Shown: positions 45,478 to 57,559, counted from the stretch's first letter. The stretch: 64,000 bases of DNA from Linnemannia hyalina (GCA_019671135.1 JAHRHY010000015.1:372001-436000); one strand, 5' to 3'. Translations and numbers: made by a program. Notes: generated from the sequence alone by a model not told the origin.

Positions 45478-48400
45478 TTATAGTTTGGGCGCTCCGTTGC
45501 CCCTTTTGGGTGCAGGACTGGGCATGGGTACCTTAACAGGGGCAGGCGAGTTGGCGACGACCTCGGCGAATCGGAGAACCCGGGACGAGACTAAGCAGAT
45601 AATGAAAGAACGAGGCGAAGGCAATTATAATGTTAATATTGTTGCCTTGGTTCACAATGGCGCCGTCGATTTGACTTTCAGTGACGCGTAAAAGCAGTCG
45701 GCTTTCTTACCTGTAGCGTTATCGCGACGGTTCTTCCCTTCACGTCTGAGGGTGCCAATGTGCTCCACCATATCCCAAAGTGCGCCACTGGCAATGACGT
45801 GTCCATCAGCGCCTCTGCTTGGCATAAAGTCTGGGTGGAGGGCAACCTTGGTTTTCTCCTTAGGGCCGGTGGGCTTCTTGATCATGAGGATACCATAATC
45901 GCACAGGCGGTTGAAGCCGTTTTTGAGGGTCTCCATGTTGACGGACTCAAAGTATGAGAGATCGCCCTGGTAGTAGAGGGTCTTTCCAAACATCTGGGTC
46001 TTCTCCACAAACACGCGCTCTTCGATCCAGTGAAGTTGATCTCCGCCAGCGTTGGCCTGCTCGGTAATCTCCTTGGCGGTAGGGATAAGAGTGTAAAGCG
46101 ACACGGCAGCCAGCCAGTATGTTTCCACAAAAGGCCAAAGCAAGAAGCAATAGAAATCTAGAGTAAAGAAAGAATGGGCAAGTGGAATTGGTCAGTAATA
46201 AGCTCTAACATGACCCATTCCAAAGCGTGTTTCTTCAAGTCATGACTGAGATTGTGTACCATAGTTCTCGCGACCAATACTGCGTTCCACATCGGAAAGG
46301 CCGACAAAGCCTTCGCTGTCGATCTCGATTACGTTTGATTTCTATAGAGGTTCAAAGAGGAGTCAAGGTTAATGGTGTTTCCAGAGAGTGAGAGTATGCA
46401 CATATCATCGACTGGATACATCATGTCTGAAGCACGAGCTTACCTTGAGGTACTCCAAGGTGTTTTCTAGGTTGCTCTGAATGTCGCCAGGGTTATAGAT
46501 AAAGTCGGTCTTAAGCAGCCGACTCAAGAATGTGACCTCGTTCAGCAGCTCGGCCTGGCTGATTTTCTGTGTTGACTTGGCTCCACCGATCTTGATGCGA
46601 GTGTACATGGTGACGGCAACGATAGCCTCATGGATGAAAAGGTGAATGAGCTGGTTGCGGTAGAATGAGAGCTCGAATCTCTTGACGGCGTAGAAGACAG
46701 GCTCAAGCAAGTTCTTCTGAAGAGCGACCAAGTCCTTGAGAACCCCCAAAGCGCTATATGGAAAAAAGCATGTCCAAGCGGTATGAGTATGCTAGTTCCT
46801 CAGGGAGACGACATGTCAGAGACGGTCTATGCAGAGGCAGAGACACTTACCGATCGACGACTTCTCCTGTCTCCATCCCGCTAAAGTTGGCGACACGACC
46901 ACCCTTGGACAAAATCTCGCGCTTCAACCAGTCCACGCGGCGAATAAGCTCATTGCGACCAACACCCTATTAAAAATCAAGATCGAAATGTCGTCATTAG
47001 AAAGCTGACATAAAGAGGCACCTGTATATGGACTGAGGACATGTTAGAATACTTACGCGTCCACGAAGAGTCAGGATAACGGTACCAACAAGTGCTGTTG
47101 GCATAACAACTGAGACGGAGTTCTACATACGTGAAGATAGCGAATGCAACAATAACAACAACAGTCAATATCACGTCGCATCCATCTTGACCCGATTAAT
47201 TAACGATACGAATATATAAGAGGGAAGTCAGCTTACAATGTCGGCCAACACCTTGTAGCCCAAGGCTTTCAGTAATTGAGACTTGGCAGTGTTATCGGTC
47301 ATCTCCTGCTCGTTGATGATCCTATTTAAACCAGAAACACATAGGTTAGTTGATGCTGAAAGGTTGTCATTGCGATGTAGAATAATATCGGTAATGAAAT
47401 TGGTGGCCAAAGCTTACTCTCGTCTGTCAATCTCGTGGTTCATAAACTCGCGCAGACTGTAGGGCTTGGCGAATCGGACATCGATGCGCCCCATCTTGAG
47501 CTGAAGCAGGCGTGAGTTGGTAATGACACCCCACAAACTCTCCTTCTCCTTTGGAATGCCAAGCAGCTCATTGATGTACGTCTCGGTCTCGATGACCTTG
47601 TCGTACCCGATCGATATAGGAACGATGTAACAGTCCTGAACACGATTCGAGAGCATAGCGTCCATGATGATCTTTAGAACTATGAGGCAAAAAAAACGAA
47701 TGGTATGGCATGAGGGGGTGAACTTTTGAGTGTCATGACGCACCCATGCTCCCATCAGATGTACGATCAAGGTTGAAGCATACCTCCGAGCTTGGGTGGC
47801 AAAAGCTTTCCTGTTCTGCTGCGGGTTCCCTCGATGAAGCACTCGATGTTGTAACCGCCCTCCAAAAGCTCCTGGACGTATTCCTGAACGATGGTTGTGT
47901 AAAGATGATCGTCGGCCCATGAGCGGCGAATGAAGAATGCACCAGCGCCCTTGAGTGCCTTTCCGACAACAGGCATGTCCAAGTTGTCTCCAGCAGCGAT
48001 ATGAGGCAAAGCCAATCCCATGCGGAAGAAGATGTAAGAGATGACGAGGTAGTCGATGTGGGACTTGTGACAGGGCAGGATGACCATGGAGTACTTCTTT
48101 TCCGCACAGTACTCTGCAACGCGTCTCAGCTCGAGGAACTCGGACTCCTTGATATGGATGCCTTGGTGGTACATGCGCACAAGAATGTTGTTGATGAGGA
48201 AAGCGAAGAATCTAATGAACGAGTAATATAAATGAGCAAAAGCATGTGTCAGTAAACAAACAAACAATGTAATACAGTGTCTGTCAAAAGAAATGTCATA
48301 ATCGCAACCCAATGTTGCCCTCCATTATTGCCATACCTGATAAACTTCATGCTGTTCATGTCACTGACGAGCTTGTCGATGTTGGTCTTTGCCACTGCAG

Positions 48401-49605
48401 TCACTTCGGCCTCCAATGTCTTCCGGCGTGCCTCGACGTCCTCGGGACGCATGGGCCATACCTTGGGCTTGAAATTCTTCTTTCCTGCATTGGCAGCCTT
48501 TTCTGCTTCGTGAGCATCCTGTCTCTGTTTAATCAAGACCTCCAGCTGTTTGTTGGCCATAGACTTTACTAACTCGACAACTATTCCATCGTCCATTAAC
48601 AATTTTTGTGAGTCAGCGTCATAACCAAACATGCAACCTATGTCATAAGGTGTATTTTCTCAAAAGAAAAACGAAAAAGTGAGCTTACCTTTCTGACTGG
48701 CAAGAATGCGGTCCTTGAACGAAGCCGAGAATCCTTCGTAGAAAATGCGAGTTCCGACATAGTTGCTGTAACTTCTCCAACCCTATGGCACCATCATCAA
48801 AGGGGAGATAAAACAGATGTAAATACACAATGGATCTGAGGTGATAGAATTGAACACTCTTGCTCTTTGATACTTCTTTGATGTTCTCTTTTTTTTCTGT
48901 GGTTCTCTTCCTTGTGCCTATTCTCTTCTCCAATTGATCGTCCGTCCTCCGTGTCACGTCCACATTCTTGTTCGTAACAGACATTGGGACACGTGTATAA
49001 TGTTGTTGTTCTCGCGAGCACAAGAAAACAATAAAATGAAGCAGGTCCAAGTCGATCCGCAAGAAGAAAGTGCACCAAACAAACAAGATAAGTCCGCCAT
49101 GCATTGAAAGTCGTTCTTGCTTGAATAAAAGTCCAATTGACGACTTACAGTTCCTTGGTAGAACGCTGCAGTTTGCACCACGAATCCGACGGGGTCCTCT
49201 CTGATTCTTCCGGCATGTTTCTTACTATTCGTTTGAGAAGAATTATCGTAAGTGAAGGAAAAAAAACCACGGGTTAGAACAGACCAGACGACAACAGACA
49301 AATTAGCAATAACCCAACCACATGAACGGTTGAAAAAGGAAAAAAAAAAGAAAAAGAAAGAGAACTTGCGTGATATTCTCGACACCAGACTCGTCGTTGT
49401 CGGGTCCACCGCTCTGGGTTGCTTGCTTGCCGTTGGGTGTGGTTTCAAGGAGTGGGCTCGTTTCGCCAGAGGGAGGGCAGGAAGACGAATCAACCTGCTG
49501 TGCGGGGACGATTGGCATGACATTCTTGAGTGGCTTTAACTCCAAGATAGGCCCCGTACTTGTTCCGACATTGTCTGGTCCAGTTTTGCTGTTCTTTGTT
49601 GCCAT
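45478..49605 (-). CDS. PlsB/GNPAT-family glycerol-3-phosphate or dihydroxyacetone-phosphate acyltransferase
   Basis: Thirteen exons, complement(45478..45590, 45711..46157, 46260..46341, 46444..46753, 46851..46966, 47057..47122, 47237..47321, 47418..47679, 47784..48211, 48337..48637, 48689..48782, 49149..49220, 49366..49605), give 871 residues. The enzyme acylates glycerol-3-phosphate or DHAP, the first step of glycerolipid or ether-lipid synthesis. The acyltransferase motifs are clear: CHKSHID (H-x4-D catalytic), GAFFIRRS, FIEGTRSRTGK and the YDKVIE segment. The long helical C-terminal part (RNELIRRVDWLKREI, NQLIHLFIHEA, YCFLLWPFVETYWLAA) is typical of GNPAT/GPAM rather than of the ER Sct1 type. 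The protein ends in PKL, resembling a peroxisomal PTS1 signal; human GNPAT ends in AKL. The first intron is weak (donor GTTCTC, acceptor GTAAG). Confidence 0.93.
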
Positions 49606-49654
49606 GTTGTTATGTTTTTGGTGTTGAATGAATTGTGTTGGGAGATGGACGGTC

Positions 49655-49684
49655 GTTGTTGTTGTTGTTGTTGTTGTTGTTGTT
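49655..49684. repeat. (GTT)10 trinucleotide repeat
   Basis: Ten perfect GTT copies (CAA on the minus strand) lie 50-80 bases upstream of the acyltransferase ATG, in its probable 5' leader. A CAA-rich leader is unstructured and is common in well-translated fungal messengers. Confidence 0.95.
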
Positions 49685-50336
49685 GGAATGAGGTGATCAG
49701 AGCAAAAAAGGAAAGGTCCTGATCCTGTCCCTTTCTGTTCCTATGAAGAGTCCTTGCAAGGCGAGGTTGACAAAGGCAGGCGGAGAGTTGAGGGAGAAAA
49801 AAAGCGAGAGGGAGGAGGAGTTGGCAGAGAGGGTGAGAGTAAGAAAAAAAAGAAAAAGGAAGAAGAAAAAAATAATTATGGGGGTAGTCTTTTTCGGTGG
49901 TCTCCGACTGGGGTCGAAGAAGAGAATTGACGGAAAGAAAAGGGGAAAGAAAACAAACGAAGGAACCAAAATCCTGATAAATGGTTTTCGCACACCCACG
50001 ACTGGAGACAATTGAGCACAATTAAAGCAAGAAAAGGCGAAATAAAAGAAGGCTACAAGCTACGACTAATAACCTAATGACTATCTACAACTACAACAAG
50101 AAAAAACTACGACTACCATTGACTATGGATCTACAATCTAAGAAACAAAAAAATGAGGGATAATAACGGCTCAATTGGTCCTGTCCCTAATGGGCGCTGT
50201 GAATGTGTGTGTTGTTGTTGGAGGAGGAGGAGGAAGAAAGGGGTTACTGACTGACTGGTGAACAGATGGAAATGTGGTAAGAGAGACAGTGTGAGAAACG
50301 GGCTGTCGAAGAGAGGAGTGTATGGGAGAGGAAGAT

Positions 50337-50411
50337 GAGAAAAGAGAAGAGAAGAGAAGAGAAGAGAGAAGTGAAGAGAGAGGTGAAGAGAGAAGTGAAG
50401 AGAGAGAAAGA
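50337..50411. repeat. Purine tract of GAGAAGA-type units
   Basis: About 75 bases almost wholly of A and G, built from GAAGA and GAGAGAAGTGAA units. Such mirror-like purine tracts can form triplexes and often exclude nucleosomes. No gene is attached. Confidence 0.85.
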
Positions 50412-53179
50412 TGAAATAATAAAGCGAAACATGGACGGACACTTTAACGCATCAACGTTTTCTTTCAAATACTTTCATCGATCGACCTTGACAATTGCTT
50501 CGGCCTCCCCTCTCTCTCTCTCTCTCTTGCCCACTGATACCATTGCAATCTCTACCGCTCTTTGTTCATGTTCACGACCATGGCTCATGTCCATTAATTG
50601 CCCCGCCTGTTCGTTCCCATGTCTTTTGACTTTGTCTCAATTTCATGCCATTCCTCTCGTCCTCGTCGTTGTTCACTGGTCGTTTGACCTTGCCCTATCA
50701 GTGGAGGTGTGGGATGTGGACGTGTGAGTTGTGGATGTGGATGAAGAAGAGAAGGAAGACGGCCTTGACAGAACCTTATTTGCCCTTGGATGCGGGCCTT
50801 TCTTGCACTGGTCAGTGGGGTACACTTGCTTTTGCGATCTCCGGCAGAAGAATTCCAATTGTTGGGGGAAATGACATCCACCTTCTCCCGCATCAAAGAC
50901 AGACAACTAAAAATGACATCCTCTTGACCTCTTCTTTCTGGTTATATTTTTCTAAGGTGCCGTTGTACTAACGCCAATGGCCATCATGCCATTGTACACT
51001 CTATATTACATCACACAGCCATACCATTGATACAGTGGCATGTCTACAAACGTGTATCGATGAGCTAACTCCGTTGATGGGAACCTGGTCTTGGCAGCCA
51101 TATGTGCCGCTCACATCCATTAAAACTCTCCCCTAGAGCTATTTATTTTTATCCCGTTTACTCATGATTCGAACCTCCTTGACGACATCCACCACTCATA
51201 TAATGCTCTAAAACACCTTCTCAAAGTAGTCTTCCCGCTTTCACCATCTTCCCTACGCTGTTCTCCACAATGATAGAGGACAATGCATGCAGGATTGATT
51301 TACGGCGCGTTTTTCTTTGTCTCTTTTTTGCCCCTCCCTCATCACTTTTTTTCCTATTCCTTGTTGGTCTTTGTACACTGACTCGATTGAAGTCGTCTGT
51401 GAGTTTTTTTTCCCTTTCAGAAATAGCCCCCAAAAGAGTGAGTGGTGAACGGACCACCTTGTAATATTTTATTCTTCATCCGACCCGAATTCTACTTCCG
51501 GTCGTTTTTCTGTTGGCTTGACATTGTGAGCAAATTCAAGCGAGCCTGCCCGTTCCTTCTCGGTGGGAAATGACAACAGAGAGGAAGCGAGGTTCGCATC
51601 GGCTCCATTACTATCCAATGGTAGCTACTTTGTCAGAGTCGGACCCTAGCTAACAATTAACTATTCTTTGAAACCGTTGCCTCGACGAACGGAAGTTGAC
51701 AACGACAACAACGAACAACGCCAACAGTTTTTGGTTTTCATTCAAACCCTTCGGCGAATCAAGGAAAGAACAATGAGGGCGTGTGCTTTGCAGGGATAGC
51801 AAAGACGCACGAAGCGCAACTAACCATGTGCCTAAACGAATAATACATTAAATCTTAATCATCAAACAGCTTCAAACGCACTAGCACGCGCCCTTTTCAT
51901 GTCTTCATTTCATGGACAAACACAACCTCACCGTGCCTTTGTTTTTCTTTTGTTGCCAAGCCCTGGCGACCATAACCGTACCAGAGCATATCGGACGTTT
52001 TGTGAAAGAGATAAAAAGGCTGATAACGAACATGGGCAAATATGTTCTTGTCGCTTTAACGAGCAAAGGCAACCTACTATGCGTTTTGCGTACCCCGTCG
52101 ATCGGTCTGCTTCTTTACTTGGCGTTGCCTGTTCCCATGGCACTATCTTTCATGTTTTGTTGTTGTTCATCGTCCTCATCTCTTCCCAAGACATAACTAC
52201 CACTCTATGTTCTCCGTTTGCGACTGGCAGTTCAATGTAGCTGATGGATCATCACTTTTTGCGCTTGAAGACTGAAAAACAAGAAACACACAGACAGGCA
52301 TGGTAGCATGTTTTGATACAACGTGGAGACGGGTTCGTAATAGATAATGTTCCCCTTTCTTTTTTTTTTCAATTGATGTCGTACATGAGCGCGGACGATA
52401 ATTGTCTCCTTGGCCAACTCCTTGTGAAAGGGTGCGGAGGCGTTACAAGGCCGTTGACGGCAAGATCAACATAGTTAGCATGCCGATCTAAGAACAACTC
52501 AGTGGAGTGGCATCGGCGCCTTGTTGTGCTGGAGAAGGAGAATTTTACCTTTGGTCTATCCTCGATGCTGTGTCTTCTTTAATAGCAGCTGCGCGAGAAT
52601 GCGGAGTTGTATGCAGAGGTTCCACTTTTCCATGTACCCTATGCATAGAAAAGGATATGGACAGCGATTTGATCACGTGGCGGTTGTTTATCCAGAACAC
52701 AGAAATGCGGCTTCAGCCACCCATCCTCGGACTGGAGAAAACAACCACCAGGCGGGTAAGCCAAAAGGGGGGTCGCGGATTCGGCACTTCCCACCCTTCC
52801 TTGCCACCCATGCCGAAACTTTGAATGCTTCTCTCCTAGCTCCTCCTCCTCCTCCTCCTCCTCTCGCGTCTTTTTTTTCCTTCTCCCATCTTTCCTCACC
52901 CCTTCTTCCTCACTCCTTCTGCATTCGTCCTTCCACCTCAAGGACATACATTCTCATTTTCAGGCACATTCCACCACTTAAACATTATTTTCCTTCTTTT
53001 TTCAGGCACCAGAGCGCCAGGTATGCAATACTAGTCGCGCCATGACTTTCCTCGCTCATCAACTCGGAACCAAAACAACACTTATCCGATTAATGCCTTG
53101 GTGCTAATATACCTCGTTTCTGTCGATAGCCAACATCTCCGGATTACTTCGCCGAGACGACTGATACGCGAGTGATCCA

Positions 53180-56100
53180 ATGTCGTGTTCTTCCAGCCGC
53201 GCGGCCAATGTACTGTCCGTGGCCATGGGCATCCCTTCGCGGTCCAAGAATTGTCTGACTGGACTTCCAGGACACAAAATCCGGACAGGAGCCTCGGAGT
53301 CGATCTCTAGTCGATCCTTCTCTTCCAGCAGCCAAGCCCACGCCTTGCCAGCAACCAGTCTCGGCAGATCGAGTCGCCCAACGAATGTGTCGACGTTATC
53401 AACCACCAGCAGGATACAGCACAGCGAGCCAACATGGGAGGCCTTCTTTACACATTCATGTAGCATGGACCCCAGGATATCCAGACCGTTCGCTTCGCCA
53501 TCGCACACCTCACAGATCCGTCACCGACACAGCGCACCTCAGCGATCGTTTTCCGTTCAGGCATTCACGGACAAATCGGCTGCTACATCTATGGTCTCAG
53601 AAGGGATTCGGAACTGCTCGCAGAAGGAGGCCCTCTCACAGCAATCGATGCTCGGATCGCAACCCTGCATTGTCCTCGACAGCATTCATCGAGGCAAGAG
53701 AACTTCTGCCAGAGCTTACCTTCACCCGGACATCGCCTTCTCAGGATCTGCGCAACGAGTGGCCGCTCAAGAGTCGATCACCATTCCTATTTCGGTACCT
53801 GGCACTTCAGGATCTCAGGCACGGATTTCAGCCAGGAGCATATCATCTTGTTCAGTCTGGAATTGCCGCAACACTTCAAATAACCACATTGTGTCAAGGA
53901 GGTATTTGCACTCGACCCGCTCAAGGCGCTCATTCGCTCCCCAGGAAGGCCGACCCACGAACGGACTAAGCTATGAGGAGAGGCGTGCGATGATGACTGA
54001 GTTGCGAGAGAAGATGATCCTCAGGTCTTCTGTCCCTGTGCTGTGGGGTGTTTACACCAAGATCGTCCAGTCCCAACTCCTTCCTCAAGTCCAATCCGAC
54101 GACATCATTGTTCTGTATCAAGTCTTAGCTCAGTCTCACCAGAGCGAGGAGGCGATGGAGATGATGCTCCAGGTGGCGCTGGATGTGAACGAGATCGGCA
54201 AGCAACTTCCTCAGGAACCATTCGAGATTCTGATGCGCCAGGCAACAGATCATATGCCTGCCGACCAGATCAAAGCTGCGACATGGCAGATCCAAGGGCG
54301 CCGGCGGTTTTTTTCGGAGCTCGTTCAGCTGTGTGACACGAACGCCGAGATGAGGAGAGTTCTGGGACTTTACAGCCAGCTTGTCAAATCTTCGTTCGAT
54401 GTCGACGGATACTCGACCTACTTTCAGGGACGGACGAGTCGTGCCAAGAAGCTTGCCGTGGATGTGTTGAAGTGGGTCGAGGGTGAAGGGACCGCTCGCA
54501 ATCGGCAAATCGTTGAGTACCTCCTAGTGTTTCTTCTGGATCGATCTCGACTCCACCAGGTCTTTGGCGCTTTGGGGACACTTTCGAAGGACGGTCTTGT
54601 CTTCAGTCATGGATTCTACACCACCGCCATTCACCGATTCGGACGCGATCAAAAGTTCGACTACATGAATTACACGCTCGACCTGATGAGGAGGCAGGGA
54701 CTCAAACCACTGGAGGACACATACTCGGCCATCATCGACGCACATTCCAAGGCTGGAAACTTGCGGGAAGCTCAGCAGGCTTACCAGGAGGTCCTTGCGG
54801 CTGGCCTTGTTCCGACCAACAAGACTCTCGGTCCTATGCTAGAGGCGGTTGGAGCGATGGGCGAATACGACATGACAAGGCAGCTTGTGGGGCAGATGAA
54901 CTCCAGCGGCGTCTCCTCGAACGAATATACCTTCAGCGCACTTCTCCAGAGTGTCTCGCTTGACTCCGCCAAAAGTGTCCAACTCTTTAACGAGCTTTCC
55001 AAGCAGATGGTGCCCAACACCGTCAACTACAACATTCTCATCCGCGCCTTCCAGCGTCAGAGCGATCTTGACGGTGCGTTTCGAGTGTTTCGGTCGATGG
55101 TAGCGGATGGCGTCCGGCCGGACAAGTTTACATTTTCCAGCATCCTCAGTCTCTTTGCCATCCGAGGAGATACGAATGGCGCCGAGGCCTTTTGGAACGA
55201 GATGGTCGGAGTCCATGGGGTCAAGCCTAACGCCTTTGCATACGGATCAATGATGCACGTCTATTGTACCGCGGAGGATATGCTGAGCGCCCAGACCGTC
55301 TACAGGGAGATGATCCAGTCGAGCATCATGCCGAACGAGGTCATTTTCGGAACCTTGCTCAACGCTTACGCCCGACATGGAGACCTAACTCAGATGCTGT
55401 CCATCTACGACGCCATGCGCTCGGAGGATCTTAAGCCCAACAGCTACATCTACTCTAATCTCCTGTTCGGCTTGGTCAAGGACGGCGACATGCCTGCAGC
55501 TCAACGACTTTACGACACGATGGTGGAGGACGGATTCGGCCACAATGTCCTAGCGCAGACGATCCTGATGAAGGGATATCTTGATCATGGAGGCTTCCAG
55601 GAATCCCAGGCAATTTACAAGAACATGATCCGCTCAGGTCTGATACCCAACTTTATGACCTACGCCGCTCTGCTCCAAGCCCACACCAAACGAGGCGAGA
55701 TCCGCGAGGGCCGTGATTTCCTGAACAAGATCCTCAAGAGTCGTGGTCTGGTTGTTGTCGGAGACGAGGAGGATGAGTCTATGGAGAGCGAGGAACTGAA
55801 GCAGCTCGGGATTAACAAGAGTCATGACCGAGCAAGTGCGAGCTCACCCGACTCTTTTGACCGGGACTTTGTGTCAGACCAGGTCCAGGAGGGCCACTTG
55901 TCGACCATCGGAACCGAACGGAAGCCTCTCAAGGTGTCTGCCCGGCCCAACCCTTTGATGACCTTCACGCCGCTGCTCGATGCCTATGCCAAGGAGGGCA
56001 ACTTTGTGGCTACCAAGGCCATGTTTGACGAAATCAAAGCCCGCGGACTGGAGCCCAACACAGTCACCTTCACGATCCTGATGGACTCTTACCGTCGCGC

Positions 56101-57238
56101 CGGCGATGCCGAGAATGTGCTGAGCATTTGGAACGAGCTGTTTGATCGGTTCCTTAGCAAGTGGCGATCTGTCCAGAGCCACTCAGATCATACCGCTCCC
56201 GCCAAGGCAGTGAATTTTGAATGGATCGGCGATCGTCTGTCGACCAAGGCCTCCAAGCTTCAAGGGATCCTGCAGCGACCGGTTTCGATTGTTCTCGACT
56301 CGCTCTCCTACTCTGGAAGGATCCAGGAAGCCAAGGCGATCTGGAAGCAGCTCGAGGAAGCTGGATTCCAGTTTGATTCCTCCAACTGGAATGACTACTG
56401 TATTGCTTTGGCCAGGAACGGTCTCTTGCTGGATTCGCTCGAGATTGTCCAGGACAAGTTGCTCCCTGGATATATTGCCGCGGAATCAAGGCAGTCTGGC
56501 GCAGACTCGTCTTCAACCAAGACCCTGGACGCGATCTCCTTGGATTCTCGGAGTGGAGGAGGTTCTTCTAGAGCCATGGAGGTCTCTGGCTCGTCAGTCT
56601 CCAAGCGTGGGGCTCCTCTGGAATCGATTCCCGCCGCCGATGAGTCTACCATACCCAAGCTTGGTGCAACCCTGCTCTACCCTCGACCCAGGACGTTCGC
56701 AGCGTTGGCAGACAGTCTAGAGGACCTCCTGTCGTTGGAGGGCGTCCACACGAAGCAGCTGTCGGGTTCGCCTTCTGACCGCCAGGACACCACCAACTCG
56801 TCGGCAGTTGAGTCTGAATCCCGAGCTACGGATACCACCTCCGACTCTCAGCACAATAATGTGCGAAGGAAACTCGTCGAGGACAAGCTGCAGCCCTACC
56901 CGCACCCATTCGAGAACCTGGAGGGGCACCACCGCCAGATCTTGTGGGACATAATCCAGAAAGATTACTCGCGTGTTCTGGAGGCCCTTGCCGGGGGTAT
57001 GCTTGTGGTGACTGGTCCTCAAGCCATCATGCGATCAACTTTTGCCACCTCTGCTGGTTCTGGTTTCAGCAAGGATGTCCTTGCCGATCCAACCGATTCT
57101 ACCAAGAGAGAGGCCAAGTTTGCCGGGTTCCGCCCATGGCGCCGCCTCAAGTTTGTGATGAAGGATATGGAGCGCCAAAAGTTTATCCAGGAGCGGGAGG
57201 AGTACTATGAACTCTTGCGCAAGCGCAAACCCACTTAG
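53180..57238 (+). CDS. Mitochondrial pentatricopeptide repeat (PPR) protein
   Basis: This is a single uninterrupted frame of 1352 residues, notable among multi-intron neighbours. The N-terminal 270 residues are Ser/Arg/Gln-rich with few acidic residues, compatible with mitochondrial import. From about residue 480 to 1010 there are at least a dozen 35-residue PPR units. Examples are TYSAIIDAHSKAGNLREA, VNYNILIRAFQRQSDLDGA, FTFSSILSLFAIRGDTNGA, VIFGTLLNAYARHGDLTQM and VTFTILMDSYRRAGDAENV. PPR arrays bind RNA base by base, in processing, stability or translation of organellar transcripts. A linker of acidic/Ser-rich sequence (about residues 855-910) interrupts the array. The C-terminus is basic (RKRKPT) after a helical segment. 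The specific RNA target cannot be told from sequence. The next in-frame Met, at 53225, is an alternative start. Confidence 0.9.
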   Translation: MSCSSSRAANVLSVAMGIPSRSKNCLTGLPGHKIRTGASESISSRSFSSSSQAHALPATSLGRSSRPTNVSTLSTTSRIQHSEPTWEAFFTHSCSMDPRISRPFASPSHTSQIRHRHSAPQRSFSVQAFTDKSAATSMVSEGIRNCSQKEALSQQSMLGSQPCIVLDSIHRGKRTSARAYLHPDIAFSGSAQRVAAQESITIPISVPGTSGSQARISARSISSCSVWNCRNTSNNHIVSRRYLHSTRSRRSFAPQEGRPTNGLSYEERRAMMTELREKMILRSSVPVLWGVYTKIVQSQLLPQVQSDDIIVLYQVLAQSHQSEEAMEMMLQVALDVNEIGKQLPQEPFEILMRQATDHMPADQIKAATWQIQGRRRFFSELVQLCDTNAEMRRVLGLYSQLVKSSFDVDGYSTYFQGRTSRAKKLAVDVLKWVEGEGTARNRQIVEYLLVFLLDRSRLHQVFGALGTLSKDGLVFSHGFYTTAIHRFGRDQKFDYMNYTLDLMRRQGLKPLEDTYSAIIDAHSKAGNLREAQQAYQEVLAAGLVPTNKTLGPMLEAVGAMGEYDMTRQLVGQMNSSGVSSNEYTFSALLQSVSLDSAKSVQLFNELSKQMVPNTVNYNILIRAFQRQSDLDGAFRVFRSMVADGVRPDKFTFSSILSLFAIRGDTNGAEAFWNEMVGVHGVKPNAFAYGSMMHVYCTAEDMLSAQTVYREMIQSSIMPNEVIFGTLLNAYARHGDLTQMLSIYDAMRSEDLKPNSYIYSNLLFGLVKDGDMPAAQRLYDTMVEDGFGHNVLAQTILMKGYLDHGGFQESQAIYKNMIRSGLIPNFMTYAALLQAHTKRGEIREGRDFLNKILKSRGLVVVGDEEDESMESEELKQLGINKSHDRASASSPDSFDRDFVSDQVQEGHLSTIGTERKPLKVSARPNPLMTFTPLLDAYAKEGNFVATKAMFDEIKARGLEPNTVTFTILMDSYRRAGDAENVLSIWNELFDRFLSKWRSVQSHSDHTAPAKAVNFEWIGDRLSTKASKLQGILQRPVSIVLDSLSYSGRIQEAKAIWKQLEEAGFQFDSSNWNDYCIALARNGLLLDSLEIVQDKLLPGYIAAESRQSGADSSSTKTLDAISLDSRSGGGSSRAMEVSGSSVSKRGAPLESIPAADESTIPKLGATLLYPRPRTFAALADSLEDLLSLEGVHTKQLSGSPSDRQDTTNSSAVESESRATDTTSDSQHNNVRRKLVEDKLQPYPHPFENLEGHHRQILWDIIQKDYSRVLEALAGGMLVVTGPQAIMRSTFATSAGSGFSKDVLADPTDSTKREAKFAGFRPWRRLKFVMKDMERQKFIQEREEYYELLRKRKPT

Positions 57239-57559
57239 TGGCCGAGAGAGGAGGAAAGAGGAGTAGTTTCGATTTTTTTTCACATTTTTTTTTTTAATCC
57301 CCCACCCATTGTACCATATCCATCCTTGTAGACATTGCTTTTCTGATAGACAAAAAAAAAAAACTCTTTCTCATTTTGTTTTCATTTTCTCATTCCGCAA
57401 TACATTTCCGCATTTTCTTGCCATTTTGCCTATTCGATTACATTAACTGTCCGCTCTTGGGTATTTTTCCTGTTATGTTTCTGCTTTACATTTTTTGCAA
57501 TAGGACTTTTTTTTTTATGATGTGAAAAAATTGTAACAAAGGGAGTAGATGAAAGAAGA
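57239..57559. other. Convergent 3' region between PPR and Mim1-like genes
   Basis: These 321 bases are very T-rich and hold the two 3' untranslated regions of converging genes. There are several T and A runs. No gene is seen. Confidence 0.6.

Larger units (their letters stand above)
49606..53179. other. Divergent gene-poor 3.6 kb
   Basis: The divergent acyltransferase and PPR genes bound this region. The first 500 bases are probably acyltransferase promoter and leader, A-rich on the plus strand. Beyond this are purine tracts, a CTC run near 52842-52863 and mixed DNA with short unrelated open frames. On the minus strand near 52240-52415 there is a possible tiny gene end, a splice-like TTTTTCAG followed by a frame ending in FKRKK, but no complete model was found. 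Confidence 0.5.

Noticed and set aside
46977..47174. Membrane-like frame on the minus strand (TVVVIVAFAIFTY)
   Set aside because: It runs through an intron of the acyltransferase gene. The true exon (47057-47122) is in another frame.
50335..50727. 130-codon frame over the purine tract
   Set aside because: The N-terminal Lys/Arg/Glu repeat is only the GAGAAGA tract read in frame, and the remainder has no coding character.
51160..51185. A tRNA-like B-box (GGTTCGAATC) on the minus strand
   Set aside because: The flanking bases do not form a T-stem and there is no acceptor stem or A-box at the right distance.
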